Shown here: positions 20,967 through 32,699 of the stretch, piece by piece | How positions within the stretch are numbered: position 1 is the first letter of the stretch | How the letters are laid out: each line of letters begins with the position of its first letter | Source: Mycobacterium sp. AZCC_0083 | GTDB taxonomy: Bacteria; Actinomycetota; Actinomycetes; Mycobacteriales; Mycobacteriaceae | Reading direction: 5' to 3' | DNA: 64,000 bases | NCBI RefSeq assembly: GCF_014202335.1 | Contig: NZ_JACHGP010000005.1 | Location: 248,001 to 312,000 of the forward strand | The notes under the pieces: generated by a model | Told to the model about the DNA's origin: nothing | Databases searched by the model: none | The model's input: only the letters and a program-made list of their open reading frames with translations | Translations under genes and position numbers: made by a program

Positions 20967-21440
20967 ATGGATCCCCGCTTGAATCTGTTCACCAACCCGA
21001 CCGCAAGCAAGATCATGAAGTACGTCAGCGGGGCGGGAAAGGCGATCAGGGACTCGCCGCTGCCGGACACGACGCGAGAGCTGGTGGCGTTGCGCGCCAG
21101 CCAGATCAACGGCTGCGCTTTCTGCACCGACATGCATACCAAGGATGCGACGCTCGCCGGTGAGACCGCGACGCGCCTGCACCTCGTCGCGGTGTGGCGC
21201 GAGGCAACGGTGTTCACCGATGCCGAGCGCGCCGCCCTCGAGCTGGCGGAGCAGGGCACCCGCATCGCCGACGCGGCAGGCGGCGTGCCCGACGACGTGT
21301 GGGCCAACGCCGTCAAGCACTACGACGAGGACCAACTGGCCGCGCTGGTGTGCCTGATCGCCTTCATGGGCACCGTCAACCGCTTGAACGTCATCGTTCA
21401 GCAGCCCGCTGGCGACTACCAGCCCGGCCAGTTCGGCTGA
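20967..21440 (+). CDS. carboxymuconolactone decarboxylase/AhpD-like protein
   Basis: The 157-residue all-helical protein has the AhpD-type active-site motif ASQINGCAFCTDMHTKDA with a CxxC pair and following histidine, and a C-terminal NRLNVIVQQ segment. Members act as thiol peroxidase partners or have unknown redox roles; this is the stand-alone type rather than true AhpD of the alkyl hydroperoxide system. ATG 20967 follows GAGGAG with good spacing. A CRP-like site precedes it, so regulation by cAMP and carbon status is possible. Confidence 0.9.
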   Translation: MDPRLNLFTNPTASKIMKYVSGAGKAIRDSPLPDTTRELVALRASQINGCAFCTDMHTKDATLAGETATRLHLVAVWREATVFTDAERAALELAEQGTRIADAAGGVPDDVWANAVKHYDEDQLAALVCLIAFMGTVNRLNVIVQQPAGDYQPGQFG

Positions 21441-21441
21441 C

Positions 21442-22521
<1,080 letters not shown>

Positions 22522-22609
22522 GGATGGACCCTCTCTGATAGATTGTTTACTTATGAGTTTGTACGGTTCTGAACTAGTTTATCTTTGAACTACTTGTTGG
22601 GCAAGGTCG

Positions 22610-23017
22610 ATGTCTCGAGGCGATGCGGCGAAGGTCTGGTCGCTGAACTACCGGTTGTTGCTGTCGGTGATTTCCGCCGCCGAGGCCGGTATCAACGCGT
22701 TGGGGCTCGAATCCAAGGAACTGTTCCTGCTCGCCGAGATCGACGAGCATCCCTACCCTGCCGAGCTGGCGTCAACGCTGAACATGCCCAAGGCCACGGT
22801 GACGCTCTATCTAAAACGGCTTGAGACAGCGGGATTCATGCGCCGCGAGATCGATTCCGCCGACCTGCGGCGCCATCGCCTCCTGCTCACCCCGGCTGGA
22901 CGTCAAGCCACCAAGGACGGTCTGGCACTGCTATCGGACGCATTCGACGAACGCCTCGGACGCCTCACCGCCAAGCAGCAGGACGAGCTCAAGAACCTGC
23001 TCGAGAAGATCGTCTGA
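22610..23017 (+). CDS. MarR-family winged-helix regulator
   Basis: The 135-residue protein has a winged-helix domain (LASTLNMPKATVTLYLKRLETAGFMRREIDSADLRRHRLLLTPAG, about residues 48-92) flanked by helices, typical of small MarR proteins. It is divergent from an aldo/keto reductase gene that it probably regulates. The A/T-rich gap between the two contrasts with the GC-rich surroundings and holds candidate repeats. No cysteine that would suggest redox sensing is present. Confidence 0.87.
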   Translation: MSRGDAAKVWSLNYRLLLSVISAAEAGINALGLESKELFLLAEIDEHPYPAELASTLNMPKATVTLYLKRLETAGFMRREIDSADLRRHRLLLTPAGRQATKDGLALLSDAFDERLGRLTAKQQDELKNLLEKIV

Positions 23018-23328
23018 GGGTGCTGAACCCGGCGTGTCAGGCAGAGCCAGCTGGCACGATGCGTGACGAGGTGACTTTTCGACTACGTCATCGATCACGA
23101 GCTAACGATCATCGGTTTCACCGCACAAGCACTGAGTTCGAGAATTGCTCCGATCGACGCGTCTGCCTGCAATCCCAGCAAAAGTGCACAACCGGGAAAA
23201 CTCGCTTCTCAGAAGCGGGTTCGCCAAAAAACGATTGCGTTCACGCACCGGAATGGCCAGCATGGAGTTGCCGGGTACGGCGTTCTGCGATCTGCCCGGT
23301 GCCATTGAAGACCGAGGGGGTTCGGATA

Positions 23329-23574
23329 ATGCGCTGTCGCAGGGGCGATGCCGTGATTGCTCGCCAAGAGATCGAGGGAAGGGACCGGCCACTCGTACCC
23401 GCGGGTTCCCGCGGCACGGTTGTGAGCACGACGATGCTGGGTAGACCGAAGAAGGTGTTCTTCGCGGTCTCTGACGGGTGGGGGCTCAAGCGTTTCGAGG
23501 TGATGGTTGGCCGACGCGACGTGGATTCAGCGCAATGCGACGCGGAGACCAGTCCCACCGCTGCGCTCGAGTAG
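23329..23574 (+). CDS. small conserved KOW-like protein of unknown function
   Basis: The 81-residue protein begins MRCRRGDAVIARQEI and continues LVPAGSRGTVVSTTMLGRPKKVFFAVSDGWGLKRFEVMV. The basic, glycine-rich beta pattern resembles KOW/SH3-like barrels seen in small actinobacterial hypothetical proteins. ATG 23329 follows a GAGGGGG ribosome site. No function can be given. It lies between a MarR gene and a convergent methyltransferase gene. Confidence 0.65.
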   Translation: MRCRRGDAVIARQEIEGRDRPLVPAGSRGTVVSTTMLGRPKKVFFAVSDGWGLKRFEVMVGRRDVDSAQCDAETSPTAALE

Positions 23575-23608
23575 TCACAGAGTTAATTGTGCAGTTGGCG
23601 GTGACTCG

Positions 23609-24538
23609 TCAAAGCCGTTGGGCCGATACGTAAAAGGTCGGGGGTGCCTTGACGTCGGCACCTGCAGCGACGCCACGGCCGAAGCGTTCCATCTGTTCGG
23701 CCGCTGTTTCCGCCGACGCATCCCAACCGTGCTCGGTGAGCCATTCGACGACGTCGGTGCGCTCCTCGTTGTACACCAGGTCGTCGACGTCCGTGATCTG
23801 CACCTTCATCATCTCGGCGGCGGCCGTTCTCATCCGCTGCGTCTGTTCTCGCTCGTGGGCCAACCGGTCCGGGTCCAAGACTTCCTTGCTCGGAGAGTTG
23901 GCGGCGAGCCGGCTGCCTGCCGGACTCAATGCGTGTATGCGCTCGAACAACAAGTCCTGGGCCTGAGCCGGCAGGTAGCGCAGCAGTCCTTCGACCGACC
24001 ATACTGTCGGCTCCGACGGAGCAAATCCGTGCTCGCGGAGCGCCTTCGGCCAATCCTGGCGCAGGTCGATCGGAATGCTCACTCGGCGACACGTCGGCTC
24101 GTGCTCCCGTAGCGTCGCCGCCTTGAACTCCAGCACGCGCGGCTGGTCCAGCTCGTACAGCACGGTGCCGTCCGGCCAGGGAAGGCGCCAGGCACGCGCG
24201 TCCAACCCGGCCGCAAGGATCACGACCTGACGAGCTCCCGCGTTGGCGGCGTCGACGAAGAATTCATCGAAGAAGGCTGTCCGCGTTGCCATGAAATCGA
24301 CGAACATGCGCATCCGCGTGACCAGCCCAGGCTCGGCAGCGGCCAGTTCGTCCGGTACCGAACCGCCGAATAGCGTCCACATTCCCTCGCCCGCGGCATC
24401 AAGAAACATTCGCGCGAACCGGTCTTCGATGAGTGGGGTTTCACGCTCCGTCTCGGCCGCGCGCGCCGCTGCCACGCCCAGAGCCGTCGCGCCCACGCTC
24501 TCGGTAATCTCCCAGGAATCATCGTCAGCCCGCGGCAT
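23609..24538 (-). CDS. class I SAM-dependent methyltransferase (TIGR00027/LCM-like)
   Basis: The protein of about 309 residues matches the mycobacterial putative leucine-carboxyl-methyltransferase-like family: N-terminal [32 protein letters not shown], the SAM-binding [18 protein letters not shown] and VLYELDQP, and [16 protein letters not shown]. Mycobacteria carry many copies; their methyl acceptors are mostly unknown. ATG 24538 has AAGGAG five bases upstream; an in-frame GTG at 24544 falls inside that ribosome site and is less likely. Confidence 0.92.
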   Translation of the reverse strand: MPRADDDSWEITESVGATALGVAAARAAETERETPLIEDRFARMFLDAAGEGMWTLFGGSVPDELAAAEPGLVTRMRMFVDFMATRTAFFDEFFVDAANAGARQVVILAAGLDARAWRLPWPDGTVLYELDQPRVLEFKAATLREHEPTCRRVSIPIDLRQDWPKALREHGFAPSEPTVWSVEGLLRYLPAQAQDLLFERIHALSPAGSRLAANSPSKEVLDPDRLAHEREQTQRMRTAAAEMMKVQITDVDDLVYNEERTDVVEWLTEHGWDASAETAAEQMERFGRGVAAGADVKAPPTFYVSAQRL

Positions 24539-24544
24539 CGTCAC

Positions 24545-25009
24545 TCCTTCGCCTCAACGTCATCGACCTCGAAGGACTCCTTTGGCGAGCGCCTCAAGAC
24601 CTCCAGATCTTTCCGTTGTTACCACATCTGTCTGAAACCACGCCTGGCATGACGCTGTCACCGCGACCGAGCACGCCGTCCAAGGAAGATGCTGTCGAGA
24701 AGGGCGTTCGCCGGAGTGATCGTCTCGGAGGCCGGTCCGCATATCGTGCCCACTGACGTGGTCAGGCCCGTCGGCAACGAGATCGGTTGTCGTCAAGGCG
24801 AACAGGTGGCTCTCATCCAGATCCTCGAATTCGGTGCTATGAAATATGAGCAGGCATAGCAACAACCGCCCCAAGCGGGCCATGAGCCAGACCCCTCCTC
24901 GCATCGATTTTGATGATGCAATACATCGAATCTATGCGTTGTACAGATGCGACCTGTAGCGGAATCATGGATCCCACTAGCGAGTCCGTCTGAGCACTGG
25001 AGGGTTGGG
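24545..25009. other. intergenic region without a convincing gene
   Basis: This gap of 465 bases separates the methyltransferase from the divergent FMO gene. A minus-strand open frame at 24560-24904 has no family signature and looks like noise. A short plus-strand frame at 24689-24859 (56 codons, with an AAGGAA ribosome-like site) is possible but unsupported. A short AT-rich segment with partial inverted repeats around GATGCAATACATC lies near 24915-24930 and may belong to the FMO promoter. Confidence 0.4.
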
Positions 25010-26272
25010 ATGTCGAGCCAAGAGATCGAGGTGCTCGTCGTCGGTGCGGGTCAAGCCGGTATCGCGATGAGCGAGCATCTCGGTGTGCACGGCATCCCGC
25101 ACCTCGTCGTCGAGCGCGATCGCATCGCCGAGCAGTGGCGTTCGCGGCGGTGGGACTCCCTGGTGGCCAACGGGCCCGCGTGGCATGACCGGTTTCCTGG
25201 TCAGGAGTTCGACATCGACCCCGACGCGTTCGCCGCGAAGGAACAGGTCGCCGATTACTTCGTCGCCTACGCCGAGAAGGTCGACGCGCCGATCCGCACC
25301 GGCGTCGAGGTGACGTCGGTACGAAAGAACGACGGCCGACCGGGTTTTCGCGTCGAAACGTCGGACGGCACCATTGAGGCGCGCCACGTGGTCGCTGCGA
25401 CGGGAGCGTTCCAGAAGCCGGTCATTCCGCCGGTCGTCCCCGAGAGTGCCGGGATCCCTCAGATCCACTCCAGCTCCTACCGCAATCCGCAACAGTTGCC
25501 CGACGGCGCCGTCCTCGTCGTCGGAGCCGGATCGTCCGGGGTGCAGATCGCCGACGAACTTCAGCAGTCGGGCCGCCAGGTCTACCTCGCAGTCGGCCCG
25601 CACGACCGGCCGCCGCGGAGCTATCGCAGGCGCGACTTCTGCTGGTGGCTCGGCGTTCTCGGCAAATGGGAGGCATCTGCACCTCCACGCGGCGCCGAGC
25701 ACGTGACCATCGCCGTCAGCGGCGCCCACGGCGGAAACACCGTCGACTTCCGGGCGCTGGCCGCCAGCGGTATCACCCTCCTGGGAATGGCAGGCCCGTA
25801 CGACGACGGCATCGTGTCCTTCGCGTCCGACCTTCGCACCAACATCGAGAACGGTGACGCGAACTACCTGTCCATGCTCGACGAGGCCGATGCCTACATC
25901 ACCCGCAACGGGCTCGATCTGCCCGAGGAGCCGCGGGCCCGCATCCTCGGTCCCGACCCCGACTGCATGACCAACCCGATCCGCGAGCTCGACCTCGCAG
26001 CCGCAGGCATCACCTCGATCGTCTGGGCGACCGGCTTCGCCTTCGACTACGGCTGGCTGCAGGTCGACGCGTTCGACGGCACCGGGAAGCCGCAGCACCA
26101 GCGCGGCATATCGTCCGAGCCCGGCGTCTACTTCCTCGGCCTGCCCTGGCAGTCGCGACGCGGATCGAGCTTCATCTGGGGGGTGTGGCACGACGCCAAG
26201 TACCTCGCGGATCAGATTGCCATCCAACGCGGCTACCACGCCTACAAGGCCTCCGGGCCGTCCGACGACTAG
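25010..26272 (+). CDS. flavin-containing monooxygenase (FAD/NAD(P)-dependent)
   Basis: The 420-residue flavoprotein has an FAD-binding GAGQAG motif at residues 12-17 and a second nucleotide site VVGAGSSGVQ near residue 170, plus an ATGAF motif and a C-terminal TGF segment, as in CzcO/FMO-type group B enzymes. These oxygenate soft nucleophiles (N or S) or carbonyls. ATG 25010 with GGAGGG upstream is preferred over an earlier ATG at 24947. It is the first gene of the FMO-RidA-DUF1028-M20-AspA run on the plus strand, 18 bases before ridA, so an N-hydroxylation or ring-opening step early in that pathway is likely (inference). Confidence 0.88.
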   Translation: MSSQEIEVLVVGAGQAGIAMSEHLGVHGIPHLVVERDRIAEQWRSRRWDSLVANGPAWHDRFPGQEFDIDPDAFAAKEQVADYFVAYAEKVDAPIRTGVEVTSVRKNDGRPGFRVETSDGTIEARHVVAATGAFQKPVIPPVVPESAGIPQIHSSSYRNPQQLPDGAVLVVGAGSSGVQIADELQQSGRQVYLAVGPHDRPPRSYRRRDFCWWLGVLGKWEASAPPRGAEHVTIAVSGAHGGNTVDFRALAASGITLLGMAGPYDDGIVSFASDLRTNIENGDANYLSMLDEADAYITRNGLDLPEEPRARILGPDPDCMTNPIRELDLAAAGITSIVWATGFAFDYGWLQVDAFDGTGKPQHQRGISSEPGVYFLGLPWQSRRGSSFIWGVWHDAKYLADQIAIQRGYHAYKASGPSDD

Positions 26273-26290
26273 CAGAAAGGAACGCTGGTC

Positions 26291-26719
26291 ATGTCAACGA
26301 CGCACAAGCGGATCCGGCCCTTCAACACCAAGGACACCTACCCCGAACAGGACTTGGACAACGACCTGTGCCAGGCCGTCGTCGCAGGCGGAGTGGTCTA
26401 CCTGCGCGGACAGATCGGCCAGGATCTCGACACCAGGGAGTCGGTGGGCATCGGCGACGTCGCAGTGCAGACCGAGAAGGCCATGAGCAACATCGCGATG
26501 CTCCTCGACGAGGCAGGCAGCTCACTGCGCGACATCGTCAAGGTCACCGTGTATCTCACCGACATCCGTTACCGCAAAACCGTTTACCGGATCATGGGCC
26601 GCTGGCTCAAGGGCGTTCACCCGGTCTCGACGGGGCTGGTCGTCGAGGCCCTCGCGCGTCCAGAATGGCTGGTGGAGATCGACGCCACCGCCGTCATCAG
26701 CGACGGCAGCGGCGCATGA
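26291..26719 (+). CDS. RidA-family (YjgF/YER057c/UK114) protein
   Basis: The 142-residue protein has the RidA trimer core with VVYLRGQIGQDL, SLRDIVKVTVYLTDIRYR (the family has arginine or lysine plus glutamate at the active cleft) and VEALARPEWLVEIDATAV. RidA proteins hydrolyse reactive enamines and imines; pathway-specific ones (as RutC) act on single intermediates. Its place between FMO and DUF1028 genes suggests a pathway-specific deaminase role. The stop overlaps the next start as ATGA. Confidence 0.9.
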   Translation: MSTTHKRIRPFNTKDTYPEQDLDNDLCQAVVAGGVVYLRGQIGQDLDTRESVGIGDVAVQTEKAMSNIAMLLDEAGSSLRDIVKVTVYLTDIRYRKTVYRIMGRWLKGVHPVSTGLVVEALARPEWLVEIDATAVISDGSGA

Positions 26720-27390
26720 CGTTCTCGCTCGTCGCCAGGGACGCTGGCACCGGCGCATTCGGCATCGTGATCTGTTCGTCGAGCCCCGCGGTCGCGTCGC
26801 GCTGCGCACACGCAAGGGCCACCGTCGGGGTGGTCGCATCGCAGAACGTCACCAACCCCGCACTCGGCCCCGTCGTGCTCGACGCACTCGCCAGCGGCTC
26901 CGATGCGGACGCGGCGCTCAAAGCCGCACTGGCACAGGAGAAATTCCCGGACTACCGGCAACTGACCATCGTCGACGTCGATGGGAACACAGCGGTGCAC
27001 TCCGGAGCGCAGAGCCTTGGCGTGCACACCCACGTTCAGGGCGATCAAGCGGTGGCCGCGGGCAATCTGCTGAAGGACGAGGCGGTGATCTCCGAGCTGC
27101 TGACTGGTTACGCCGACAGCACCTCGGCGGCGTTCGAAGAGCGTCTCCTCGACGGCCTGCGGGCGGCAATGGCCGCCGGGGGCGAAGCCGGTCCCGTGCA
27201 CTCTGCGGGCTTGGTTGTGGTGGAAGGTGTTCCGTGGCCGGTGACCGATCTGCGGGTCGACTACGCCGACGATCCGATCGGCGATCTGGCTCGGCTGTGG
27301 CAGGTCTGGGAACCACAGAAGGACGGCTACCGCGTCCGAGGCATCGACCCCACCCGCGCACCCTCCTATGGCGTGCCGGGGGATGAGTGA
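26716..27390 (+). CDS. DUF1028 family protein
   Basis: The 224-residue protein begins MTFSLVARDAGTGAFGIVICSSSPAVASRCAHARA, the typical DUF1028 N-terminus, which resembles Ntn-hydrolase folds with a nucleophile generated near the start. It ends with WPVTDLRVDYADDPIGDLARLWQVW. No reaction is established; family members often lie beside RidA and peptidase or amidase genes in catabolic operons, as here. It is coupled to ridA by ATGA and to the M20 gene by an eight-base overlap. The longer open frame from 26185 is a shadow. Confidence 0.86.
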   Translation: MTFSLVARDAGTGAFGIVICSSSPAVASRCAHARATVGVVASQNVTNPALGPVVLDALASGSDADAALKAALAQEKFPDYRQLTIVDVDGNTAVHSGAQSLGVHTHVQGDQAVAAGNLLKDEAVISELLTGYADSTSAAFEERLLDGLRAAMAAGGEAGPVHSAGLVVVEGVPWPVTDLRVDYADDPIGDLARLWQVWEPQKDGYRVRGIDPTRAPSYGVPGDE

Positions 27391-28552
27391 CCGACCAATG
27401 ACAGACACTGACGCGGTTACCGCCTCGGCCGTCACGGCCGCCCACCCGGCATTGATCCAACTGTCCCGCGACCTCTACGACCACCCCGAGACCGCGTGGG
27501 AAGAGGTCCGCTCAGCACGACGGGTCGCCGGGCAGCTGTCGGACAACGGATTCGACGTGACCGAACGCTACTGCGACCTCGACACGGCGTTCGCCGCCTG
27601 GATCGGCGGTGGCGATCTGCACATCGCGCTGTGCGCCGAGTACGACGCGCTGCCCGGCCTCGGGCACGCGTGCGGTCACAACCTGATCTCCGCCATCACC
27701 GTCGGCGCCGCGCTCGCGTTGGCGCCCGTCGTCGACGACCTCGGCCTGACCCTCACGGTGCTCGGAACTCCCGCCGAGGAGGGTGGGGGCGGCAAGATCG
27801 AGATGCTCGAGCGCGGCGGCTTCGGTAGACAGCATGCTGCCGCGATGGTTCACCCTGGCCCCGTCGACGTGGCAAGAGCTCGGCCATTCGCCGTGTCGCA
27901 CAGCCACATCGAATACAAGGGCAAGTCAGCCCACGCGGCCGCCTTCCCGGAGCGCGGCGTCAACGCGGCCGACGCGTTCACCATCGCGCAGGTCGCGATC
28001 GGACTCCTGCGCCAGCAGCTGCCCTCATCGGTGCGGGTACACGGCATGATGACCCGCGGCGGGGAGGCCCCGAATGCGATCGCCGAGAACACCGCAGGGC
28101 GTTGGTACGTGCGCGCCGAGACGCTGGCCGAACTCGCCGACGTCGAGCCGAGGATCATGCGCTGCTTCGAGGCAGGCGCACTGGCATCCGGCGCGGTGCT
28201 CACCGTGACACCGGAATCCAAGCCCTACGCAGAATTCCGCACCGACGACGAACTTCTCGCTTGCTATGAACGGCGCGCGGCGGCGGTGGGCCGACGATTC
28301 AGCGATGGTCCCGCCGCCATGATGGCGCGTGCGTCCACCGACATGGGCAACGTCTCCCAGACGCTGCCTGCGATCCACCCGTACATCGGCATCGATTCGA
28401 TGCCTGCGGTCAATCACCAGCCCGAGTTCGCCGCTGCCACCATCACCCCCGCAGCGGAAACTGCCATCGCGCAAGGAGCGCTCGCCCTGGCTGGCACGGT
28501 CGTCGACGCCGCCACCCAGACCCACATCCGCCACCGGCTGCTCGGAGAGTGA
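27383..28552 (+). CDS. M20-family amidohydrolase/peptidase
   Basis: This is a metallohydrolase of about 389 residues of the AbgB/IAA-amino-acid hydrolase type: LYDHPETAWEE, metal ligands in CGHNLIS and GTPAEEGGGGK, an HIEYKGKSAHAAAFPERGVNAADAF lid-domain segment, and a late ASTDMGNVSQ. Such enzymes cleave N-acyl or amide bonds of amino-acid conjugates. The start is uncertain: ATG 27383 overlaps the DUF1028 stop, and ATG 27398 is next in frame. Aspartate ammonia-lyase follows directly, so an aspartate conjugate is an attractive substrate class. Confidence 0.88.
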   Translation: MSDRPMTDTDAVTASAVTAAHPALIQLSRDLYDHPETAWEEVRSARRVAGQLSDNGFDVTERYCDLDTAFAAWIGGGDLHIALCAEYDALPGLGHACGHNLISAITVGAALALAPVVDDLGLTLTVLGTPAEEGGGGKIEMLERGGFGRQHAAAMVHPGPVDVARARPFAVSHSHIEYKGKSAHAAAFPERGVNAADAFTIAQVAIGLLRQQLPSSVRVHGMMTRGGEAPNAIAENTAGRWYVRAETLAELADVEPRIMRCFEAGALASGAVLTVTPESKPYAEFRTDDELLACYERRAAAVGRRFSDGPAAMMARASTDMGNVSQTLPAIHPYIGIDSMPAVNHQPEFAAATITPAAETAIAQGALALAGTVVDAATQTHIRHRLLGE

Positions 28553-28554
28553 AC

Positions 28555-29958
<1,404 letters not shown>

Positions 29959-29962
29959 AACG

Positions 29963-30892
29963 CTAGGCGCCGCTGGGCCCTTCGCGGTCGGCGAAGATGG
30001 CGCGCGCGGCCTCAGCGACGGCGCGCGCGCGGGCGGTGGTGCGCACCGCCTGCAGCCGGGCCAGCACGATCGGTAGGCCAGGGAGGTCGTCCTTGATGGC
30101 GACGGCGCTCACCGCTCCCCCGTCGTAGGTGCCCTGGTGCGCAGGCATCTGGTTGAGGATCGAGAACCCGTGACCCCGCGCAACCAAACCGCGGACCGCT
30201 TCGTAGCTGGCCGAGCGGTACCGAATCCGTGGTTTCACACCGGCTTTGGCGAGCATTGCCTCGAAGTAGTCCCTGCTGTCGGGCAGATCGAGCAGCACCA
30301 TCGGCTCGTCGGCCAGCTCGGTCAGCCGGATGGACTTCCGCTTCGCCAGCCGATGTTCGGACGGCAGCGCCACGTACGGTGCCGCGACACCGACGTACTC
30401 GGCGTCGACACCGGCTCCGAGGCCAAGGTCATAGGTGAGTGCGAGCTCCGCGGTGCCGTTGCGCAACACGGTGCGGATGGCATCGGCGGAGGTCTCGATG
30501 ACCTCCACCTCGAGATCGGGGTGCAGCGTGCCGAGATCGGACAGCAGACGAGGCAGCACGAACGGGGTGAGGGTGACGAAGCACGCCAACCGGACCGTGC
30601 CGTGCACCTGGTCGACGCGGCCGCTGGCACTGTCGAGCACCTCGTCGAGGTGGGCCAGCAGCGCCCGGGTGTCGCGGAGCATCTCCTCACCGGCCGCGGT
30701 CAGGGCCAAACCGCGGGCCCTGTGCCGGATGAACAGCTGCGAGCCGATCTGCTGCTCGAGCTGGCTGATCGCGGCCGAGACCGCCGACTGGGCGATGTGC
30801 AGCTCGTCGGCGGCCTTGGTCATCGACGAATGGGTGGCAGCCTTCACGAAGTACCGCAGCTGGGTCAGCGTGACGTCAGGACGTCGGCGCAT
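29963..30892 (-). CDS. LysR-family transcriptional regulator
   Basis: The 309-residue protein has an N-terminal LysR helix-turn-helix (LTQLRYFVKAATHSSMTKAADELHIAQSAVSAAISQLEQQIGSQLF) and a periplasmic-binding-fold effector domain. ATG 30892 follows GGGAG with seven-base spacing; a longer frame to 31516 is a shadow of the permease gene. It converges on aspA and lies downstream of the amino-acid permease on the same strand, central to the 25-39.7 kb catabolic island, so it probably controls one or both halves. Confidence 0.92.
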   Translation of the reverse strand: MRRRPDVTLTQLRYFVKAATHSSMTKAADELHIAQSAVSAAISQLEQQIGSQLFIRHRARGLALTAAGEEMLRDTRALLAHLDEVLDSASGRVDQVHGTVRLACFVTLTPFVLPRLLSDLGTLHPDLEVEVIETSADAIRTVLRNGTAELALTYDLGLGAGVDAEYVGVAAPYVALPSEHRLAKRKSIRLTELADEPMVLLDLPDSRDYFEAMLAKAGVKPRIRYRSASYEAVRGLVARGHGFSILNQMPAHQGTYDGGAVSAVAIKDDLPGLPIVLARLQAVRTTARARAVAEAARAIFADREGPSGA

Positions 30893-30927
30893 GCTGGTAC
30901 TCCCATCTGGGTCACGACTCACCAGCA

Positions 30928-32466
30928 TTACAGCTGTGCGGCCTGCTTTCCAGGAACTTCGACGGCGTCGTGACTCTCGGCCCGCACGGATCGGGCGCGC
31001 AGGTAGCCCAGCGCACCGAGGACGCCGAGCACCGCGAGGGTGCCAAGGGTGAACACTTCGAACGTCAGCTGGCTGACTCCCCAGGTCTCGACGAAGTCGT
31101 AGTCGAGCCCGAAGAGGCGCTCCAACGTGCCGGGGAAGACCGTCACCCAGGACCCGAGTGCCACCCACGCGAAGCACAGCCCGCCGAGGATGCGGAATCC
31201 CGTGTCGCCAGTCGGCACCCGGAACGGCCGCGGCATATCGGGGAATCGGGTCCGCAACCGCACCGCCGCCGGAATCGAGATGACGTAACTGAGCAGGAAG
31301 GTGGAGATGGAGATGCTCAGCACCACGCCGAAGATCGACGCCGATGATCCGGTGACCTGCATGGCGACGAGGCAGAACACCGTCGCCACCGTTCCGGACA
31401 GCAGGTTGACCCGTACCGGGGTGCCCAGTTGGGGATGGAACCGGCCGAAGAAGCCGCCGAAGAACGCGCCGTCGGCGGCGGCCATGGCTTGCATCCGATC
31501 GCTGATGATCATCCATGCCGAACCCTGGGTCATCAGGATGACGGCGAAGATGACGCCGGTGACGGTCAGCATCACGGGGGCGGCGGCGCCGTAGACGCCG
31601 AACACCTTGGCGACCGCCTCCATCAGGCCGCCGATGCCGGTGATGTCGTCCTTCGGCAGAACCACCAGGATGGCGAAGATCGGCAGCAGGTAGGACGCCG
31701 CGGCGATACCCGACGAGCGCGCGATGGCGATCGGGACGTCACGCGCGGGGTTCTTCATCTCGCCTGCCGCGCTGTTGCCGGATTCGAAGCCCAAGTAGGA
31801 GAACAGGAGCAACGGCGTCACCCCGAGCAGGCCGGCGATCGTCGGGCTGAAGTCGATGACCGACAGCCCCGCGACACCGTGCTGCGATGCGTAGATCGCC
31901 GTCGTCACCAGGAAGATGACGAGGAATGCGATCTTGAGGATCGCGCCGACGTTCGGGATCCACTTGCCGTGCCGCAGGCTGATGATCGCGGCGAGGACGG
32001 TGAGCCAGATGAAGACCAGTTTGAAGGCGTAGTCGGTGACCGAGCCGGACTCGAACGGGGTGACGTACGTACTCCAGGTCTCCGAGGCGATGAACGCCAT
32101 CGAGCCGCCGACCCACACGGGCTGGGTCACCCAGGTCAGCAGTGACGCGATGGCCGCCACCGGCCGCCCGAAAGCCTTTCTGCACCAGACGTATACGCCG
32201 CCCTCACCGGTGAACGCACCACCGGTCTCGGCGAAGATGAGGCCGTAGGGCACCAGAAAGAGCACGGCAAGGACCAGCGCCCAGGTGAACGTCTCCGCGC
32301 CGAAACCGGATACCTGCCCCAGCGTCTCGATCGATACGACCGCCGCGACGATGAGGAAGACGATGTCGAGCCTGCCAAGGGTCTTCTTGAGGTGCTTGAC
32401 TTCGCGATCGGCCTGAGCCGTTTCGCGGTCGTCGGGTGTTGGTTGCGATGCTTCTTCCAATTTCAC
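30928..32466 (-). CDS. APC-superfamily amino-acid/amine permease
   Basis: The protein of about 512 residues has 12 hydrophobic segments, beginning with LGRLDIVFLIVAAVVSIETLGQVSGFGAETFTW, and the conserved LFSYLGFESGNSAAGEMKNPARDVPIAI loop of APC transporters. It takes up an amino acid or amine by proton symport or exchange; the substrate is unknown. GTG 32466 follows GAGGG with good spacing; GTG 32508 is the longer alternative. The gene is divergent from the trimethylamine-dehydrogenase-like operon and shares its control region, and lies upstream of the LysR gene, so import of the pathway substrate is the likely role. Confidence 0.9.
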   Translation of the reverse strand: MKLEEASQPTPDDRETAQADREVKHLKKTLGRLDIVFLIVAAVVSIETLGQVSGFGAETFTWALVLAVLFLVPYGLIFAETGGAFTGEGGVYVWCRKAFGRPVAAIASLLTWVTQPVWVGGSMAFIASETWSTYVTPFESGSVTDYAFKLVFIWLTVLAAIISLRHGKWIPNVGAILKIAFLVIFLVTTAIYASQHGVAGLSVIDFSPTIAGLLGVTPLLLFSYLGFESGNSAAGEMKNPARDVPIAIARSSGIAAASYLLPIFAILVVLPKDDITGIGGLMEAVAKVFGVYGAAAPVMLTVTGVIFAVILMTQGSAWMIISDRMQAMAAADGAFFGGFFGRFHPQLGTPVRVNLLSGTVATVFCLVAMQVTGSSASIFGVVLSISISTFLLSYVISIPAAVRLRTRFPDMPRPFRVPTGDTGFRILGGLCFAWVALGSWVTVFPGTLERLFGLDYDFVETWGVSQLTFEVFTLGTLAVLGVLGALGYLRARSVRAESHDAVEVPGKQAAQL

Positions 32467-32554
32467 GACGGTGCCCTCGCCTCTCCCTGTGAACGTGATC
32501 GCCCCCACAGTGACCCCCGCGCTCGCAGCTGTAAAACATCCTTTTCAGTGAATT

Positions 32555-32575
32555 CACATCGGAATTTCCGATGTG
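32555..32575. promoter_or_regulatory. perfect 10-base inverted repeat, probable operator
   Basis: The arms CACATCGGAA (32555-32564) and TTCCGATGTG (32566-32575) are perfect reverse complements around one T. The site lies 89 bases before the permease start and 190 bases before the flavoprotein start, in the divergent control region. Such a long perfect dyad is very unlikely by chance and is a strong candidate for the LysR regulator or another local repressor. Confidence 0.75.
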
Positions 32576-32683
32576 AGCACCGACGAGCCGTCGCACCGAA
32601 CTTCATCGTCAAATCAGATGCAAAACCGCTGAAACCACTAGTTGACCTCGGTTACCGATGACACGACGATGGCTATTACCCCG

Positions 32684-32699
32684 CGTGACCCAGGTCACG
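32684..32699. promoter_or_regulatory. perfect CRP-type site
   Basis: CGTGACCCAGGTCACG matches the mycobacterial CRP consensus (C/T)GTGA-N6-TCAC(G/A) at every conserved position and is a perfect dyad. It lies about 67 bases upstream of the TMADH-like start, a usual place for cAMP-CRP control of a catabolic operon. Confidence 0.6.

Noticed and set aside
24560..24904. Minus-strand 114-codon frame and plus-strand 56-codon frame (24689-24859) in the gap before the FMO gene
   Set aside because: Neither shows a domain or conserved pattern; the shorter one has a ribosome-like site but nothing else.
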